In this document: positions 32,683 through 41,057 of the stretch, one piece after another
Layout of the letters: every line of letters begins with the position of its first letter
Numbering within the stretch: position 1 is the first letter of the stretch
Source: Alphaproteobacteria bacterium CG11_big_fil_rev_8_21_14_0_20_39_49
GTDB taxonomy: Bacteria > Pseudomonadota > Alphaproteobacteria > Rickettsiales > UBA6187
DNA: 64,000 nt
NCBI GenBank assembly: GCA_002787635.1
Contig: PCXK01000023.1
Span: 736-64,735 of the forward strand
Direction: 5' to 3'
The notes under the pieces: model-generated
What the model was told of the DNA's origin: nothing
Seen by the model: the letters and a program-made list of their open reading frames with translations, nothing else
Databases searched by the model: none
Translations under genes and position numbers: made by a program

Positions 32683-33990
32683 TTAATTAAAACTTAAAAT
32701 ATATTTTTCAGGGAAAGGGCTTCCGTCGGTAAATTCAATCGGTTGTTTTACCTTTATGTTGTCACGCAGGATAATCTGTTTAACTATCTCGGTTATCTCA
32801 ACCATACCGACATATTTTCCTAAGCACTCATGCGCACCAAAACCAAGATGCATGTAATGATAGTTGGGTCTTTCGGTTTTGAATGATTCGGCATCAGGTA
32901 TCTGTTTTTCGTCTCTCATTGCAGAGCGTGTTGAAATCAGGCATACCGAACCTTTTGGAATTTTGGTCTCACGTGGTGTACCTGCCGCTAATACATAGTC
33001 TTGCGACGATAGTCTTACTACGAACGGATTGATTGGATTGAAACGCAATGCTTCCCATACATAAGCGTCAAATTTTTCGCTGTCGTTTGATTTGGCGTAG
33101 CCTTTTGCTTCTTCAAGTTTTTCAGGGAATACACGGATTAGTTGGTCTAGTATCTGAACTATAGCCTGAGAAGTTGTTTCAACACCGCCGACTAAAAGCC
33201 CCATGACGTTTGCGATAATACTTTCATCGTCAAAGTCGCAACTATCACTGCTTCCGTCTACAATTTTTATCAGGCGGCTGAACGAGTCATCAAGTGACGG
33301 GTCTTTTTTAATAGCTTTGCGTCTTTTTACTATCTCGCCCGATAGAAACTCTTTCATCTGTGTACCTGCAGCGATATTTTGCTTGTGCGTTTCCTCATCA
33401 TTAGTAAGATTGTGGAACATATCTGCCTGTGTTTGGTACGACCATTTAAACAAGTCTTTTTCCTCAGCGTTAAAGCCGAAATAATCCTGTGTTACACGAA
33501 TCGGAACACCTCTTGATATTTTGCTTACCACCTCAATGCTGCCGCTTGATTCGGCAAGAGCCTTGTTAGTATATTTTTTAACCATATCTCTTATTTTAGG
33601 AAGGTCATTCAGACGCAGGACTACACGCATTATGGATTTATCACGATAATTAATTTCCGTATCGTCCCTTGCCAGCATATAAGGACCTACGGACGGATCC
33701 ATTTTAGGAGCATAAGGTGCTACGGTAAAAACGTCATTACGGGTCAAAGCCTCCTGAACATCATCAAAAAGCGTTATCATATAGCCGTTCTGTGTTTTTA
33801 ATATAGGGCTGATTTTTCTAAGAACGGAAAAAAGCTTGTCAGGCTCATTCCTTAAAAGCTGGGTGAAAAGTTCAGTCTGTTCAGACTGGATAGCTTTTTT
33901 TACCTGTTGAACCAATTCGTTATCGACACCACCACTGACGTTTTGTAGGATTTCGTCAATGTTGTCCTTTAATTGCGAGAGCATGCTCAT
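32683..33990 (-). CDS. Cytochrome P450
   Basis: The 435-residue haem-thiolate monooxygenase shows the I-helix segment GLLVGGVETTSQAI (about 260), the ExxR motif in WEALRFNP (about 320) and the haem-binding loop HLGFGAHECLGKYVG with ligand Cys389. There is no membrane anchor, so it is a soluble bacterial P450 that needs a ferredoxin and reductase, which are not nearby. The substrate is unknown. It is the first gene of the three-gene operon with the RoxA-like protein, 15 bases apart. P450 is rare in small endosymbiont genomes, arguing for a larger lifestyle repertoire. Confidence 0.93.
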   Translation of the reverse strand: MSMLSQLKDNIDEILQNVSGGVDNELVQQVKKAIQSEQTELFTQLLRNEPDKLFSVLRKISPILKTQNGYMITLFDDVQEALTRNDVFTVAPYAPKMDPSVGPYMLARDDTEINYRDKSIMRVVLRLNDLPKIRDMVKKYTNKALAESSGSIEVVSKISRGVPIRVTQDYFGFNAEEKDLFKWSYQTQADMFHNLTNDEETHKQNIAAGTQMKEFLSGEIVKRRKAIKKDPSLDDSFSRLIKIVDGSSDSCDFDDESIIANVMGLLVGGVETTSQAIVQILDQLIRVFPEKLEEAKGYAKSNDSEKFDAYVWEALRFNPINPFVVRLSSQDYVLAAGTPRETKIPKGSVCLISTRSAMRDEKQIPDAESFKTERPNYHYMHLGFGAHECLGKYVGMVEITEIVKQIILRDNIKVKQPIEFTDGSPFPEKYILSFN

Positions 33991-34139
33991 ATATTATTCT
34001 CTAACTTTAAGTTGGATAAAAACTTTGCAGACAAATTATAAGCACAATATAATTATTTTTTAACTAGTAAATAGAGAAAAATTAAATTTTTTTAATCTAT
34101 GATTGTAGTTCTAAAAATATAATATTTATGCAAGTGTGA

Positions 34140-34643
34140 TTACAGTCCCCTTTGAGGAATCGAACTTTTAATTTGTTCGGCATATGAATCTTGCTGACAG
34201 TCTTCAAAGATATTAGCCCATGAAATGCTTTTCTCCATAGGAGGAGCCATTATTATACTCAAGGGCTGAACGGAATTATAATTATATGTCGCCGTTTGGG
34301 CGGTTGAGTCTATTTCCTCAATGGTTGACATTTTTTCGGAACTTTTGCTGCGTCCTGTTATTTTTCTTGCCGGAGGGTCGGTTAGGTCAATTTTTGGTTT
34401 GCTTTTGGAATCCTGACTTACGTTATAATGTAATTCTAACTGCGATTCTATAGGTGACTCGTTAATGGTGTTTAAATGACTTATTCTCATCATTTCTAAC
34501 TGTTCGTGAAATTTTTCAGAACCGGGTATCCTTTCAAATACACTTTGTCCGACTTGCGTTCCTTGTCTTTGTTCTCTTTTTACTTTTCCTTGTATACGTT
34601 TGCTAATTTGAGCGAGAGCTTGATTGACAACGACCTTCTTCAT
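34140..34643 (-). CDS. Hypothetical hydrophilic protein
   Basis: The 167-residue protein is polar and probably partly disordered (Ser, Lys, Gln and Pro rich), with no signal or membrane segment. It begins with a basic helix (MKKVVVNQALAQISKRIQGKVKREQRQ). AGAGGT upstream is a good ribosome binding site. There is no recognisable motif. Such short soluble disordered proteins are common as secreted effectors in this part of the alphaproteobacteria, but nothing here shows that. Confidence 0.5.
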   Translation of the reverse strand: MKKVVVNQALAQISKRIQGKVKREQRQGTQVGQSVFERIPGSEKFHEQLEMMRISHLNTINESPIESQLELHYNVSQDSKSKPKIDLTDPPARKITGRSKSSEKMSTIEEIDSTAQTATYNYNSVQPLSIIMAPPMEKSISWANIFEDCQQDSYAEQIKSSIPQRGL

Positions 34644-34910
34644 ATTTCTAACCTCTTTTAAATTAAAAAACTTTTAGTTTTAATTTGTACATGCAAATTC
34701 AATTTAATGAAAGAAAAAATATAAGCTCTTGTTTGGTTTGTAGTTTAAGTTCTTAATATAAAAGGTTTTTATGTGGGTGGGTGATTTTTACAATTCTCGA
34801 ATTAATCTGATGCAAAAGAACTTGTAGAGGAATCCACATTAAATTCAAATTTACTATAATATACGACAAGCTCGTTTACGTATAAGGAGTTTGTAAAAAT
34901 AAAAAGTCCG

Positions 34911-35011
34911 TCATACTATGGCTTGACCATAGTATCCAAGCTTAAAAATAATGCACACACTTCGTGTGTACCTCTTTGTTATGATTAGATTCCGGCTTTC
35001 GCTGAAATGAC
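34911..35011. repeat. Palindromic intergenic repeat
   Basis: GTCCGTCATACTATGGCTTG, then ACCATAGTATCCAAGC, then a CACACTTCGTGTG hairpin, then GATTCCGGCTTTCGCTGAAATGAC. Its internal modules resemble those of the element at 2946-3055. The gap 34644-35101 also has AGTTTACTATA-type AT-rich palindromes (about 34845-34860; a copy TAGTAAATTCAAATTTACTA is at about 22469) and no gene. Confidence 0.55.
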
Positions 35012-35101
35012 TGTTTATAGCATAATTAAAAAACTCATAGTTAGATAATGCCTTATGCATAGTTAGGCTTGTAGTAGCTTTTCTTTGCGTTTGACTTAGC
35101 C

Positions 35102-35617
35102 TTAGCCTACTAATAATCTTAGCAAACTATTAAATACCCCGTTCATAAAGGGGTCAAGAGAGCCGACTTTGCCAAGAAGTGCCTGATTAGACATAATCTG
35201 TACCTTTTTCTGCTGTGCTTTTTGCTTCAATGCATTGAGTGCGGCAGTATCTTGGGGGGTCATTTGCGGTTTTTGAAGCTTGTTCTTGTCCCTTATCATG
35301 GTAACAAGTTCTTCCATTTGTCTTTTAACTTCCACATCAATCTTGGCTACTAATGCCTTGAAATTATCGGAAGTTCCTTTCATGCACTCTGTGGCGGCAA
35401 CAGTGGTGACGGTGGCAGAACGAGGATTGCTGTCTATAAGAGCCATTTCCCCGAATACCGCATCAGCTCCTAGCTTTGCCAATGATACTTTTGCGTTACC
35501 TACTGTTTTTGATATTTCTACGCCGCCGGATAAAATAAAATAAACCCCGTCAGGATTATCACCCTCTTTAAATACTACCGCTCCTGCGGGAAATTTTACG
35601 GTTTCTATTCCTGACAT
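35102..35617 (-). CDS. Cyclic nucleotide-binding domain protein
   Basis: The 171-residue protein is almost entirely a CRP-type cyclic-nucleotide-binding domain (about residues 5-105). The phosphate-binding cassette FGEMALIDSNPRSATV (about 58-73) has the Glu and Arg that hold cAMP or cGMP. After it comes a helical tail (about 110-165) instead of a DNA-binding HTH, so this is likely a signalling or membrane-associated regulator rather than a transcription factor. The partner is unknown. It is single and convergent to nothing. Confidence 0.82.
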   Translation of the reverse strand: MSGIETVKFPAGAVVFKEGDNPDGVYFILSGGVEISKTVGNAKVSLAKLGADAVFGEMALIDSNPRSATVTTVAATECMKGTSDNFKALVAKIDVEVKRQMEELVTMIRDKNKLQKPQMTPQDTAALNALKQKAQQKKVQIMSNQALLGKVGSLDPFMNGVFNSLLRLLVG

Positions 35618-35804
35618 TTCTTACCTATTAATTAAATAAATTACACAGGCTATAATTTTAAACAATTTATATAAAATGTTCAATTGTTAGTTTTTTAAAG
35701 GTGCTGTTAAATAACAGTCTATACAAAAGAATATTACTATACTTGAAAAATATAAAAATAGGTTTATATATGGTATTCTGTACAAATTATTGAAAGGTAA
35801 CAAA

Positions 35805-36128
35805 ATGGCTTCTGATACTACAGATAAAAGTTTTGAAAAAGATGTAATAAAAGCACAAGGTGCCGTATTAGTTGATTTTTGGGCCGAATGGTGCGGTCCT
35901 TGTAAGCAGCTATCTCCGGTAATTGACGATATCGCAAATGAAATGGGTGATAAAATCTCTGTTTTCAAAGTGAATATTGATGAAAATCCTGATGCTCCTG
36001 CTAAATATAATGTGCGTGGCATACCTACTTTGATAATTTTCAAAGACGGTGCTCCGGTTGCAACTAAGGTGGGTGCATTACCGAAAAGCGGTCTTGTAGA
36101 GTGGATAGAAAATACACTTGCGGCTTAG
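35805..36128 (+). CDS. trxA: Thioredoxin 1
   Basis: The 107-residue thioredoxin has the active site WAEWCGPCKQ, Cys about 30 and 33, and the cis-Pro loop RGIPTLI. It reduces protein disulfides and could serve ArsC and ribonucleotide reductase. The start is set at MASDTTDK (35805), where AAAGGT precedes; an in-frame ATG 15 bases upstream is less likely. It is followed 13 bases later by the compact glutamine-synthetase-like gene, so the two may be co-transcribed. Confidence 0.95.
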   Translation: MASDTTDKSFEKDVIKAQGAVLVDFWAEWCGPCKQLSPVIDDIANEMGDKISVFKVNIDENPDAPAKYNVRGIPTLIIFKDGAPVATKVGALPKSGLVEWIENTLAA

Positions 36129-36141
36129 TTTGTTTAATTAA

Positions 36142-36885
36142 ATGAACGAAAACAGAAATAAATTAAAAAAAGTGTCGGAGAAATTTATCTCGGACACTTT
36201 TTTTATGCCCGTAATAGGTGCGGAGATTGAGTTTTACCTCAAAGATTCCGGCATTGATTTAATCAAAAAAAACTGTGACGAACGGCAAATAAAATATTTA
36301 GAGATAAAAGAGGAAAAGGGCGAAAGCCAGTGGGAAATAAGTATTTCTCATAAAAATGACGTAGTTGCAATCGCCGATGAGATATTAAAAATCAGGGAAT
36401 CATTTAAAGATGCTGATTTTTCCGCAATGCCCTTTGATAGCGGATATGGTAACTCATTACACATTCATATTAGTTTGCCGGATAAAGACGGCAAAAATAT
36501 ATTCGCAAAAAACGACGACGAAGAAAGCTTATATATGAAATATGCAATAGGCGGATTACTTGAAAAAATGCCTGAACATATGAGGGTTTTTGCACCTTAT
36601 GACAAATGCTATGAGCGTTTGAAAAACGGTAATGATGCCCCCTCAACCATAAGCTGGGGTGGGAATAACAGAACCGTTGCCCTGCGTTTGCCGACAACTA
36701 CAACAGAGCCTGAAAACCGCAGAATAGAACATAGAGTTGCAGCAGCGGATTCAGATCCTTATCTTGTTATATCGGCTATTTTAGAAGGCATTTATTATGG
36801 TATCTTGAATAAGGTTTTGCCAAAATCTGAAAAAATATATGGCGATGCTTCTTTGAAGATGTATGGATTGGATAGTTTATATTAA
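36142..36885 (+). CDS. Compact glutamine-synthetase-like protein
   Basis: The 247-residue protein holds the catalytic domain of glutamine synthetase in shortened form. Visible motifs: GAEIEFYL (about 25-32, metal-binding Glu pair), GESQWEISI (about 58-66), GNSLHIHISL (about 103-112, catalytic His region), MRVFAPYDKCYERL (about 152-165), APSTISWGGNNRTVALRLP (about 171-190) and RRIEHRVAAADSDPYLVISAILEG (about 199-222). The N-terminal beta-grasp domain and some surrounding segments of the usual 440-470 residues are missing. A ligase for another amine or acid is more likely than true glutamine synthesis, but the motifs needed for ATP and glutamate binding seem partly kept. It lies between trxA and a hydrolase gene. 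Confidence 0.7.
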   Translation: MNENRNKLKKVSEKFISDTFFMPVIGAEIEFYLKDSGIDLIKKNCDERQIKYLEIKEEKGESQWEISISHKNDVVAIADEILKIRESFKDADFSAMPFDSGYGNSLHIHISLPDKDGKNIFAKNDDEESLYMKYAIGGLLEKMPEHMRVFAPYDKCYERLKNGNDAPSTISWGGNNRTVALRLPTTTTEPENRRIEHRVAAADSDPYLVISAILEGIYYGILNKVLPKSEKIYGDASLKMYGLDSLY

Positions 36886-36903
36886 ATTTTTGAGGGTTGA
36901 TAA

Positions 36904-37719
36904 ATGAGCTTTACAAAGAAATATTCCAAAATTATTTGGTTTATAAGGATATTTATTTTAATATCATTCACAATGGTGGGTGCCGGCATTTATTTCAACT
37001 TTTCCCCCAAGGTTTTTGCTTTGGAGTTAGGTAAGGGGTTGTCTGACAGAACAAAAGTCGATGTTCTGTTTATAGGTAACAGCTTTACATATTATAATCA
37101 GATGCCGGATATTCTTTCCGCTATTTCAAAGTTTAACGTTGATAGTGCTTATTATATTGAAAGTGATAGTGTTGTATATGGAGGTTTTACGCTGGAAAAA
37201 CATTGGCAAAAAAAGACGGCTCTGGAAAAAATAAATTCAAAAAAATGGGATTATATAATTTTTCAGGGGCAAAGTTCGACAATGATGAATGTTTACGCTA
37301 AGAAAAGCTTTGAAACCCATTTAAAGGCATATGTTGAATCCATAAGGAGCGTTTCGCCTGATACCCGAATCATACTATTTTCAACATGGCCGTATCATGA
37401 AAATAGTGCGTTCTATGTTAAAAACGGAATTGATTATTTTACGATGTTAAAAGATACCCAAGAGGAATATTACCGATTTGCAAAACAATTCAATACCGGA
37501 GTTGTTTATACCGGAACTCCTTTTTATGAGGCTAAAAAACGCGGTATAAACACTTATCATGACGGTCATCACCCCAATAAGAACGGTAGCCATCTTGTTG
37601 CCACGTTATTTTATAAGCATCTTATACCGGACGCTAAAATAAATTGTGGGGATATAAAAGCGGGCTATGATATCGATGAAAAAATATGTGATTCAATGAA
37701 AGAAATAGCTTTATATTAG
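36904..37719 (+). CDS. Membrane-anchored SGNH hydrolase
   Basis: The 271-residue protein has an N-terminal anchor or signal segment (about 13-32) and an SGNH/GDSL fold with block I FIGNSFTYYNQMP (Ser about residue 61), a GQSS segment near 126 and block V DGHHPNKNGSHLVA with catalytic Asp/His (about 219-222). It matches DUF4886-type hydrolases. It likely acts on an ester of a surface glycan or lipid outside the cytoplasm. GGGTTG lies upstream, and it follows the compact GS-like gene by 18 bases, so it may be in the same operon. Confidence 0.75.
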   Translation: MSFTKKYSKIIWFIRIFILISFTMVGAGIYFNFSPKVFALELGKGLSDRTKVDVLFIGNSFTYYNQMPDILSAISKFNVDSAYYIESDSVVYGGFTLEKHWQKKTALEKINSKKWDYIIFQGQSSTMMNVYAKKSFETHLKAYVESIRSVSPDTRIILFSTWPYHENSAFYVKNGIDYFTMLKDTQEEYYRFAKQFNTGVVYTGTPFYEAKKRGINTYHDGHHPNKNGSHLVATLFYKHLIPDAKINCGDIKAGYDIDEKICDSMKEIALY

Positions 37720-37799
37720 ATTAGGTTGTCCTACCACTTGTAGGGGAGTGAGAGTTGTAGATAGATTTGGTATAAAGCTATAATTGTGTTGCTTATTCA

Positions 37800-37869
37800 T
37801 GTCATGCCGAACTTGTTTCAGCATCTAATATATTACACAAATAGATGCTGAAACAAGTTCGGCATGACA
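37800..37869. repeat. Perfect TCATGC-type inverted repeat
   Basis: A 28-bp arm TGTCATGCCGAACTTGTTTC followed by AGCATCTA pairs perfectly with its reverse complement at the right, with a 14-base loop. It is the same core hairpin as in the MITE-like elements but in a perfect and apparently solo form, and lies in the pdhA upstream gap. Confidence 0.75.
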
Positions 37870-37978
37870 AATATATCTATAATGAGTACTAACATTTTTA
37901 GCGGTATATTTTCCTCTTGACGGGGGTGGTTTTTTCCTACATATTGGGGGAGCTTTTATCAAAAGTTTAGGAAGAAAC

Positions 37979-39205
37979 ATGGAAATAAAACTAGATGTAA
38001 ATTCGGTTATTGAGCATTTTGGCGGAATCACGCCTTTACATGAGCGTTTTAAAAAAGCCGGTATAGAAATCAGCCGTAAAGCTATCGAAAAATGGAAAGA
38101 GCGTGAATCTATTCCTACAAATAGCTGGCTACAAGTTGAGAACCTTGTCAAGTCGGACGGTAATCTTGAATCTTTTAGGGGGAAAGTTGTGGTAACAACG
38201 GGAAGCATGTCTAAGGACGTTCTGAAATCTGAGAAAAAAGAAACAAATATTTCATCTAAGGTAGCTTTGAAACTGTTTGAAGAAATGCTGAATATCAGGC
38301 GTTTTGAAGAAAAAGCCGGACAGCTATACGGTCAGGGCATGATAGGCGGTTTCTGCCACTTATATATAGGTCAGGAAGCCGTTGCCGTGGGAATGCAGCA
38401 TGTGATGAAAGAAGGTGATAGTGTAATTACAACTTACCGTGACCATGGTTTGATGCTTTCATGCGGAAGTGATCCTAAGATAGTTCTGGCGGAGTTGATG
38501 GGGCGTATAGACGGCTGCTCAAAAGGGAAGGGCGGTTCAATGCATATGTTCGACCTTAAAAATCATTTCTATGGCGGTCATGGTATAGTGGGTGCGCCTG
38601 TGCCGCTGGGAACGGGTATTGCCTTTGCGAATAAATATCGTGGCAACAATAATGTTTGCCTTACATATTTTGGTGACGGTGCTGCCAATCAGGGGCAGGT
38701 TTATGAGTCGTTCAATATGGCGGCACTATGGCGTTTGCCTGTCGTCTATATTATCGAGAATAATGAATATGCAATGGGAACTTCGGTAAAGCGTTCATCT
38801 TATGCTACCGACCTTTATCATCGTGGCGAGTCAATGGGGATTCCGGGTATGCAGGTAAACGGAATGGACGTGCAGGAGGTTATAACAGGCGGGCGTGAGG
38901 CTCTGGACTATGTGCGTTCGGGAAAAGGACCTATTATAGTTGAGATGAAAACATACAGATATCGTGGACATTCAATGTCTGATCCTGCTAAGTACCGCTC
39001 TAAAGAGGAAGTCGAAAAATTCAAGGAAAATAAAGACCCTATAGAAACCTTGAGAAAATTCATTCTTGATAATAATTTTGCAGATAAAGATAAGCTAAAA
39101 GAGATGGATAAGGACATAAGGGCAAAATTAAATGAGGTCGTAGAGTTTTGTAAAAACAGCCCTGAGCCTGATTATGACGAACTTTGGACGGATGTATATC
39201 AATAA
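37979..39205 (+). CDS. pdhA: Pyruvate dehydrogenase E1 alpha with N-terminal HTH-like extension
   Basis: The C-terminal 330 residues are E1 alpha: LNIRRFEEKAGQLYG, the TPP-binding GDGAANQGQVYESFNMAALW (about 235-254), and EMKTYRYRGHSMSDPAKYR (phosphorylation-loop equivalent). With E1 beta, E2 and E3 it converts pyruvate to acetyl-CoA. The first 76 residues (about MEIKLDVNSVIEHFGGITPL to VTTGS) are not part of the usual E1 alpha. They resemble a Cro/CI or YdaS-type HTH: VIEHFGG-ITPLHERF, ISRKAIEKWKERESIP. AGGAAG, 6 bases before 37979, supports translation of the whole; an internal ATG at 38207 has a weaker site. This fusion is unusual; see findings. Confidence 0.9.
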   Translation: MEIKLDVNSVIEHFGGITPLHERFKKAGIEISRKAIEKWKERESIPTNSWLQVENLVKSDGNLESFRGKVVVTTGSMSKDVLKSEKKETNISSKVALKLFEEMLNIRRFEEKAGQLYGQGMIGGFCHLYIGQEAVAVGMQHVMKEGDSVITTYRDHGLMLSCGSDPKIVLAELMGRIDGCSKGKGGSMHMFDLKNHFYGGHGIVGAPVPLGTGIAFANKYRGNNNVCLTYFGDGAANQGQVYESFNMAALWRLPVVYIIENNEYAMGTSVKRSSYATDLYHRGESMGIPGMQVNGMDVQEVITGGREALDYVRSGKGPIIVEMKTYRYRGHSMSDPAKYRSKEEVEKFKENKDPIETLRKFILDNNFADKDKLKEMDKDIRAKLNEVVEFCKNSPEPDYDELWTDVYQ

Positions 39206-39214
39206 AGTGGTTAG

Positions 39215-39284
39215 TAGCCGATTGCTAGTAGCTAGTGATTGGTATTAGAAAGATTGCAACTAGAAACTAGTAACTAGGAACTAA
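39215..39284. repeat. CTAG-rich repetitive spacer
   Basis: Tandem variants of CTAGTAGCTAGTGATTGG and AACTAGAAACTAGTAACTAG fill the pdhA-pdhB gap. It is a low-complexity spacer with possible weak hairpins; no gene. Confidence 0.5.
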
Positions 39285-39286
39285 AT

Positions 39287-40270
39287 ATGACAGAACAAAC
39301 AGTAAGAGTGGCACTTAGGGACGCAATGGCGGAAGAAATGCGTCGTGACAAAGATGTCTTTGTGATGGGTGAAGAAGTTGCGGAGTATCAAGGGGCTTAT
39401 AAGGTTACCGAAGGTTTGCTTGCGGAATTTGGCGAAAAAAGAGTAATTGATACGCCGATTACCGAGCATGGATTTGCCGGGCTTGGAGTGGGTGCTTCAT
39501 ATGCAGGGTTAAAGCCGATAGTTGAGTTTATGACATGGAACTTCGGTATGCAGGCAATCGACCAGATAATAAACTCTGCCGCTAAAACTTTATATATGTC
39601 GGGCGGTCAGGTGAAATGCCCTATAGTTTTCAGAGGTCCAAACGGAGCTGCCTCACGTGTGGGCGCACAACATTCGCAATGTTATGCTAGCTGGTACGCG
39701 CATATTCCGGGGCTAAAGGTTATAGCTCCTTATTCTGCTGCGGACTGTAAAGGGTTGTTGAAGTCCGCCATACGTGACCCGAATCCGGTTATATTTTTGG
39801 AAAATGAAATTACTTACGGATTAAAGCATGAAGTTCCCGATGATGAGGATTATTTAGTTCCTATAGGTAAAGCCGCGATTGTGCGTCAGGGAAAAGATGT
39901 TACGATAACGGCATTTTCGTTGCAGGTTAAGTTTGCCCTTGAGGCTGCCGAAAAACTGGCTAAAGAAGGAATTGACGCAGAAGTTATAGACCTTAGAACC
40001 ATACGTCCGCTTGATACGCAAACGATTATTAATTCGGTAAAGAAAACCAACCGTATCGTGCCTGTTGAGGAAGGCTGGCATTTTGCCGGCATTTGCTCGG
40101 AGATTGCAGCCGTGGTTATGGAGGAGGCGTTTGATTATCTGGACGCACCTGTAACACGTGTGACAGGTAAGGATATTCCTTTGCCATATGCGGCAAATTT
40201 GGAAAAACATGCTTTGCCGCAGGTTGAGGATATAGTCGAGGCGTGTAAGAGTGTTTGTTATAGGAGTTAG
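39287..40270 (+). CDS. pdhB: Pyruvate dehydrogenase E1 beta
   Basis: The 327-residue E1 beta pairs with E1 alpha to form the decarboxylating part of the complex. Signatures: [34 protein letters not shown] (about 5-40), [17 protein letters not shown] (about 62-78), [17 protein letters not shown] (about 117-133) and the C-terminal [27 protein letters not shown]. It lacks the lipoyl domain that many free-living alphaproteobacteria (for example rhizobia) carry on E1 beta, resembling the form in Rickettsiales and mitochondria. It follows pdhA after a repetitive spacer. Confidence 0.95.
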   Translation: MTEQTVRVALRDAMAEEMRRDKDVFVMGEEVAEYQGAYKVTEGLLAEFGEKRVIDTPITEHGFAGLGVGASYAGLKPIVEFMTWNFGMQAIDQIINSAAKTLYMSGGQVKCPIVFRGPNGAASRVGAQHSQCYASWYAHIPGLKVIAPYSAADCKGLLKSAIRDPNPVIFLENEITYGLKHEVPDDEDYLVPIGKAAIVRQGKDVTITAFSLQVKFALEAAEKLAKEGIDAEVIDLRTIRPLDTQTIINSVKKTNRIVPVEEGWHFAGICSEIAAVVMEEAFDYLDAPVTRVTGKDIPLPYAANLEKHALPQVEDIVEACKSVCYRS

Positions 40271-40280
40271 ACTTTTGTTC

Positions 40281-40331
40281 ATGTCACCCCGTCGAATGAC
40301 GGGGTCTGGGAGTAAGCTAAAATAGGGTGAC
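40281..40331. repeat. GTCACCCCGTC palindromic repeat, left of GIY-YIG
   Basis: GTCACCCCGTCGAATGACGG and GGTCTGGGAG...AGGGTGACA form an inverted repeat. The same sequence module lies at 40662-40732 on the other side of the GIY-YIG gene. Confidence 0.65.
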
Positions 40332-40355
40332 AGGAAACGAAAAAAGGAGTTAAGA

Positions 40356-40634
40356 ATGTACTATGTCTATATACTAGCAAAAGCTAAGAATAGTACATTT
40401 TATACAGGCGTAACAAATGATTTAAAAAGAAGGGTTTATGAGCATAAAGAAGGAATAATTGTAGGTTTTACTAAAAAATACGCTATTAAAATGTTGGTTT
40501 ATTACGAATACTTTGACGATATTAATGAAGCTATAAAAAGAGAAAAGCTTATAAAGAAATGGCGAAGGCAAATAAAAATGCAAGCGATAGAGAAAATGAA
40601 TCCTAATTGGAATGATTTGTATAATGAGCTTTAA
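40356..40634 (+). CDS. Single-domain GIY-YIG endonuclease
   Basis: The 92-residue protein is a stand-alone GIY-YIG nuclease: YVYILAKAKNSTFYTGVTND (GIY at YVY, YIG at Tyr16-Thr-Gly), followed by KRRVYEHK with the catalytic Arg, and EAIKREKLIKKWRRQIK with the conserved Glu. Known members of this YhbQ/UPF0213-like group have unclear roles; some accompany dispersed repeats. It is flanked by two copies of the same palindromic repeat and interrupts the pdhB-pdhC gap. An AAAGGAG ribosome binding site supports the start. Confidence 0.85.
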   Translation: MYYVYILAKAKNSTFYTGVTNDLKRRVYEHKEGIIVGFTKKYAIKMLVYYEYFDDINEAIKREKLIKKWRRQIKMQAIEKMNPNWNDLYNEL

Positions 40635-40661
40635 TAAAAGTGTTGGATTGTTGTGTTTTTT

Positions 40662-40732
40662 GTCACCCCGTTTTTATAACGGGGTCCGGAAGAAGCTAGC
40701 AACACCGTGCCGGACCCCGTCATGCGACGGGG
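40662..40732. repeat. GTCACCCCGT palindromic repeat, right of GIY-YIG
   Basis: GTCACCCCGTTTTTATAACG, then GGGTCCGGAAGAAGC...TGCCGGACCCCGTC and GACGGGGTGACA form a nested inverted repeat of about 70 bp, of the same kind as the one at 40281. Confidence 0.7.
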
Positions 40733-40757
40733 TGACAGGAGAGGGGAGAAATGAGAA

Positions 40758-41057
40758 ATGAACTTCAACCAACGTTGCTATGATTTATTGAAAAAAGTTC
40801 CGGCAGGTAAGGTTACAACCTATAAGGCGATAGCTAATGCTCTTGGCACTAAGGCATATAGAGCTGTCGGTAATGCGATGAATAAAAATGAAAATGCTCC
40901 TGTTATACCATGTCATAGGGTAGTAGGGGTTGACGGAAGTTTGACGGGTTATGCTTTCGGTCTGGATAAAAAAATACAGATATTAAAATCCGAAGGTGTG
41001 GAAGTAAAAAATAACAAAGTTGTGAATTTAAAAGACAAGTTGATTGAGGAGTTTTAA
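40758..41057 (+). CDS. MGMT/ATL-type methylated-DNA--protein-cysteine methyltransferase
   Basis: The 99-residue protein contains only the DNA-binding MGMT domain: VPAGKVTTYKAIANALG (HTH), GNAMNKN and the active-site IPCHRVVG, with Cys52. Full-length Ogt/Ada proteins also have an N-terminal domain, absent here. With the Cys kept it can in principle remove a methyl group from O6-methylguanine; single-domain ATL proteins often lack it. The stop runs directly into the pdhC start. Confidence 0.82.
   Translation: MNFNQRCYDLLKKVPAGKVTTYKAIANALGTKAYRAVGNAMNKNENAPVIPCHRVVGVDGSLTGYAFGLDKKIQILKSEGVEVKNNKVVNLKDKLIEEF

Noticed and set aside
40281-40732. Repeats around the GIY-YIG gene as a CRISPR array
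   Set aside because: Only two copies, not of constant length, with a gene between them and no regular spacers.
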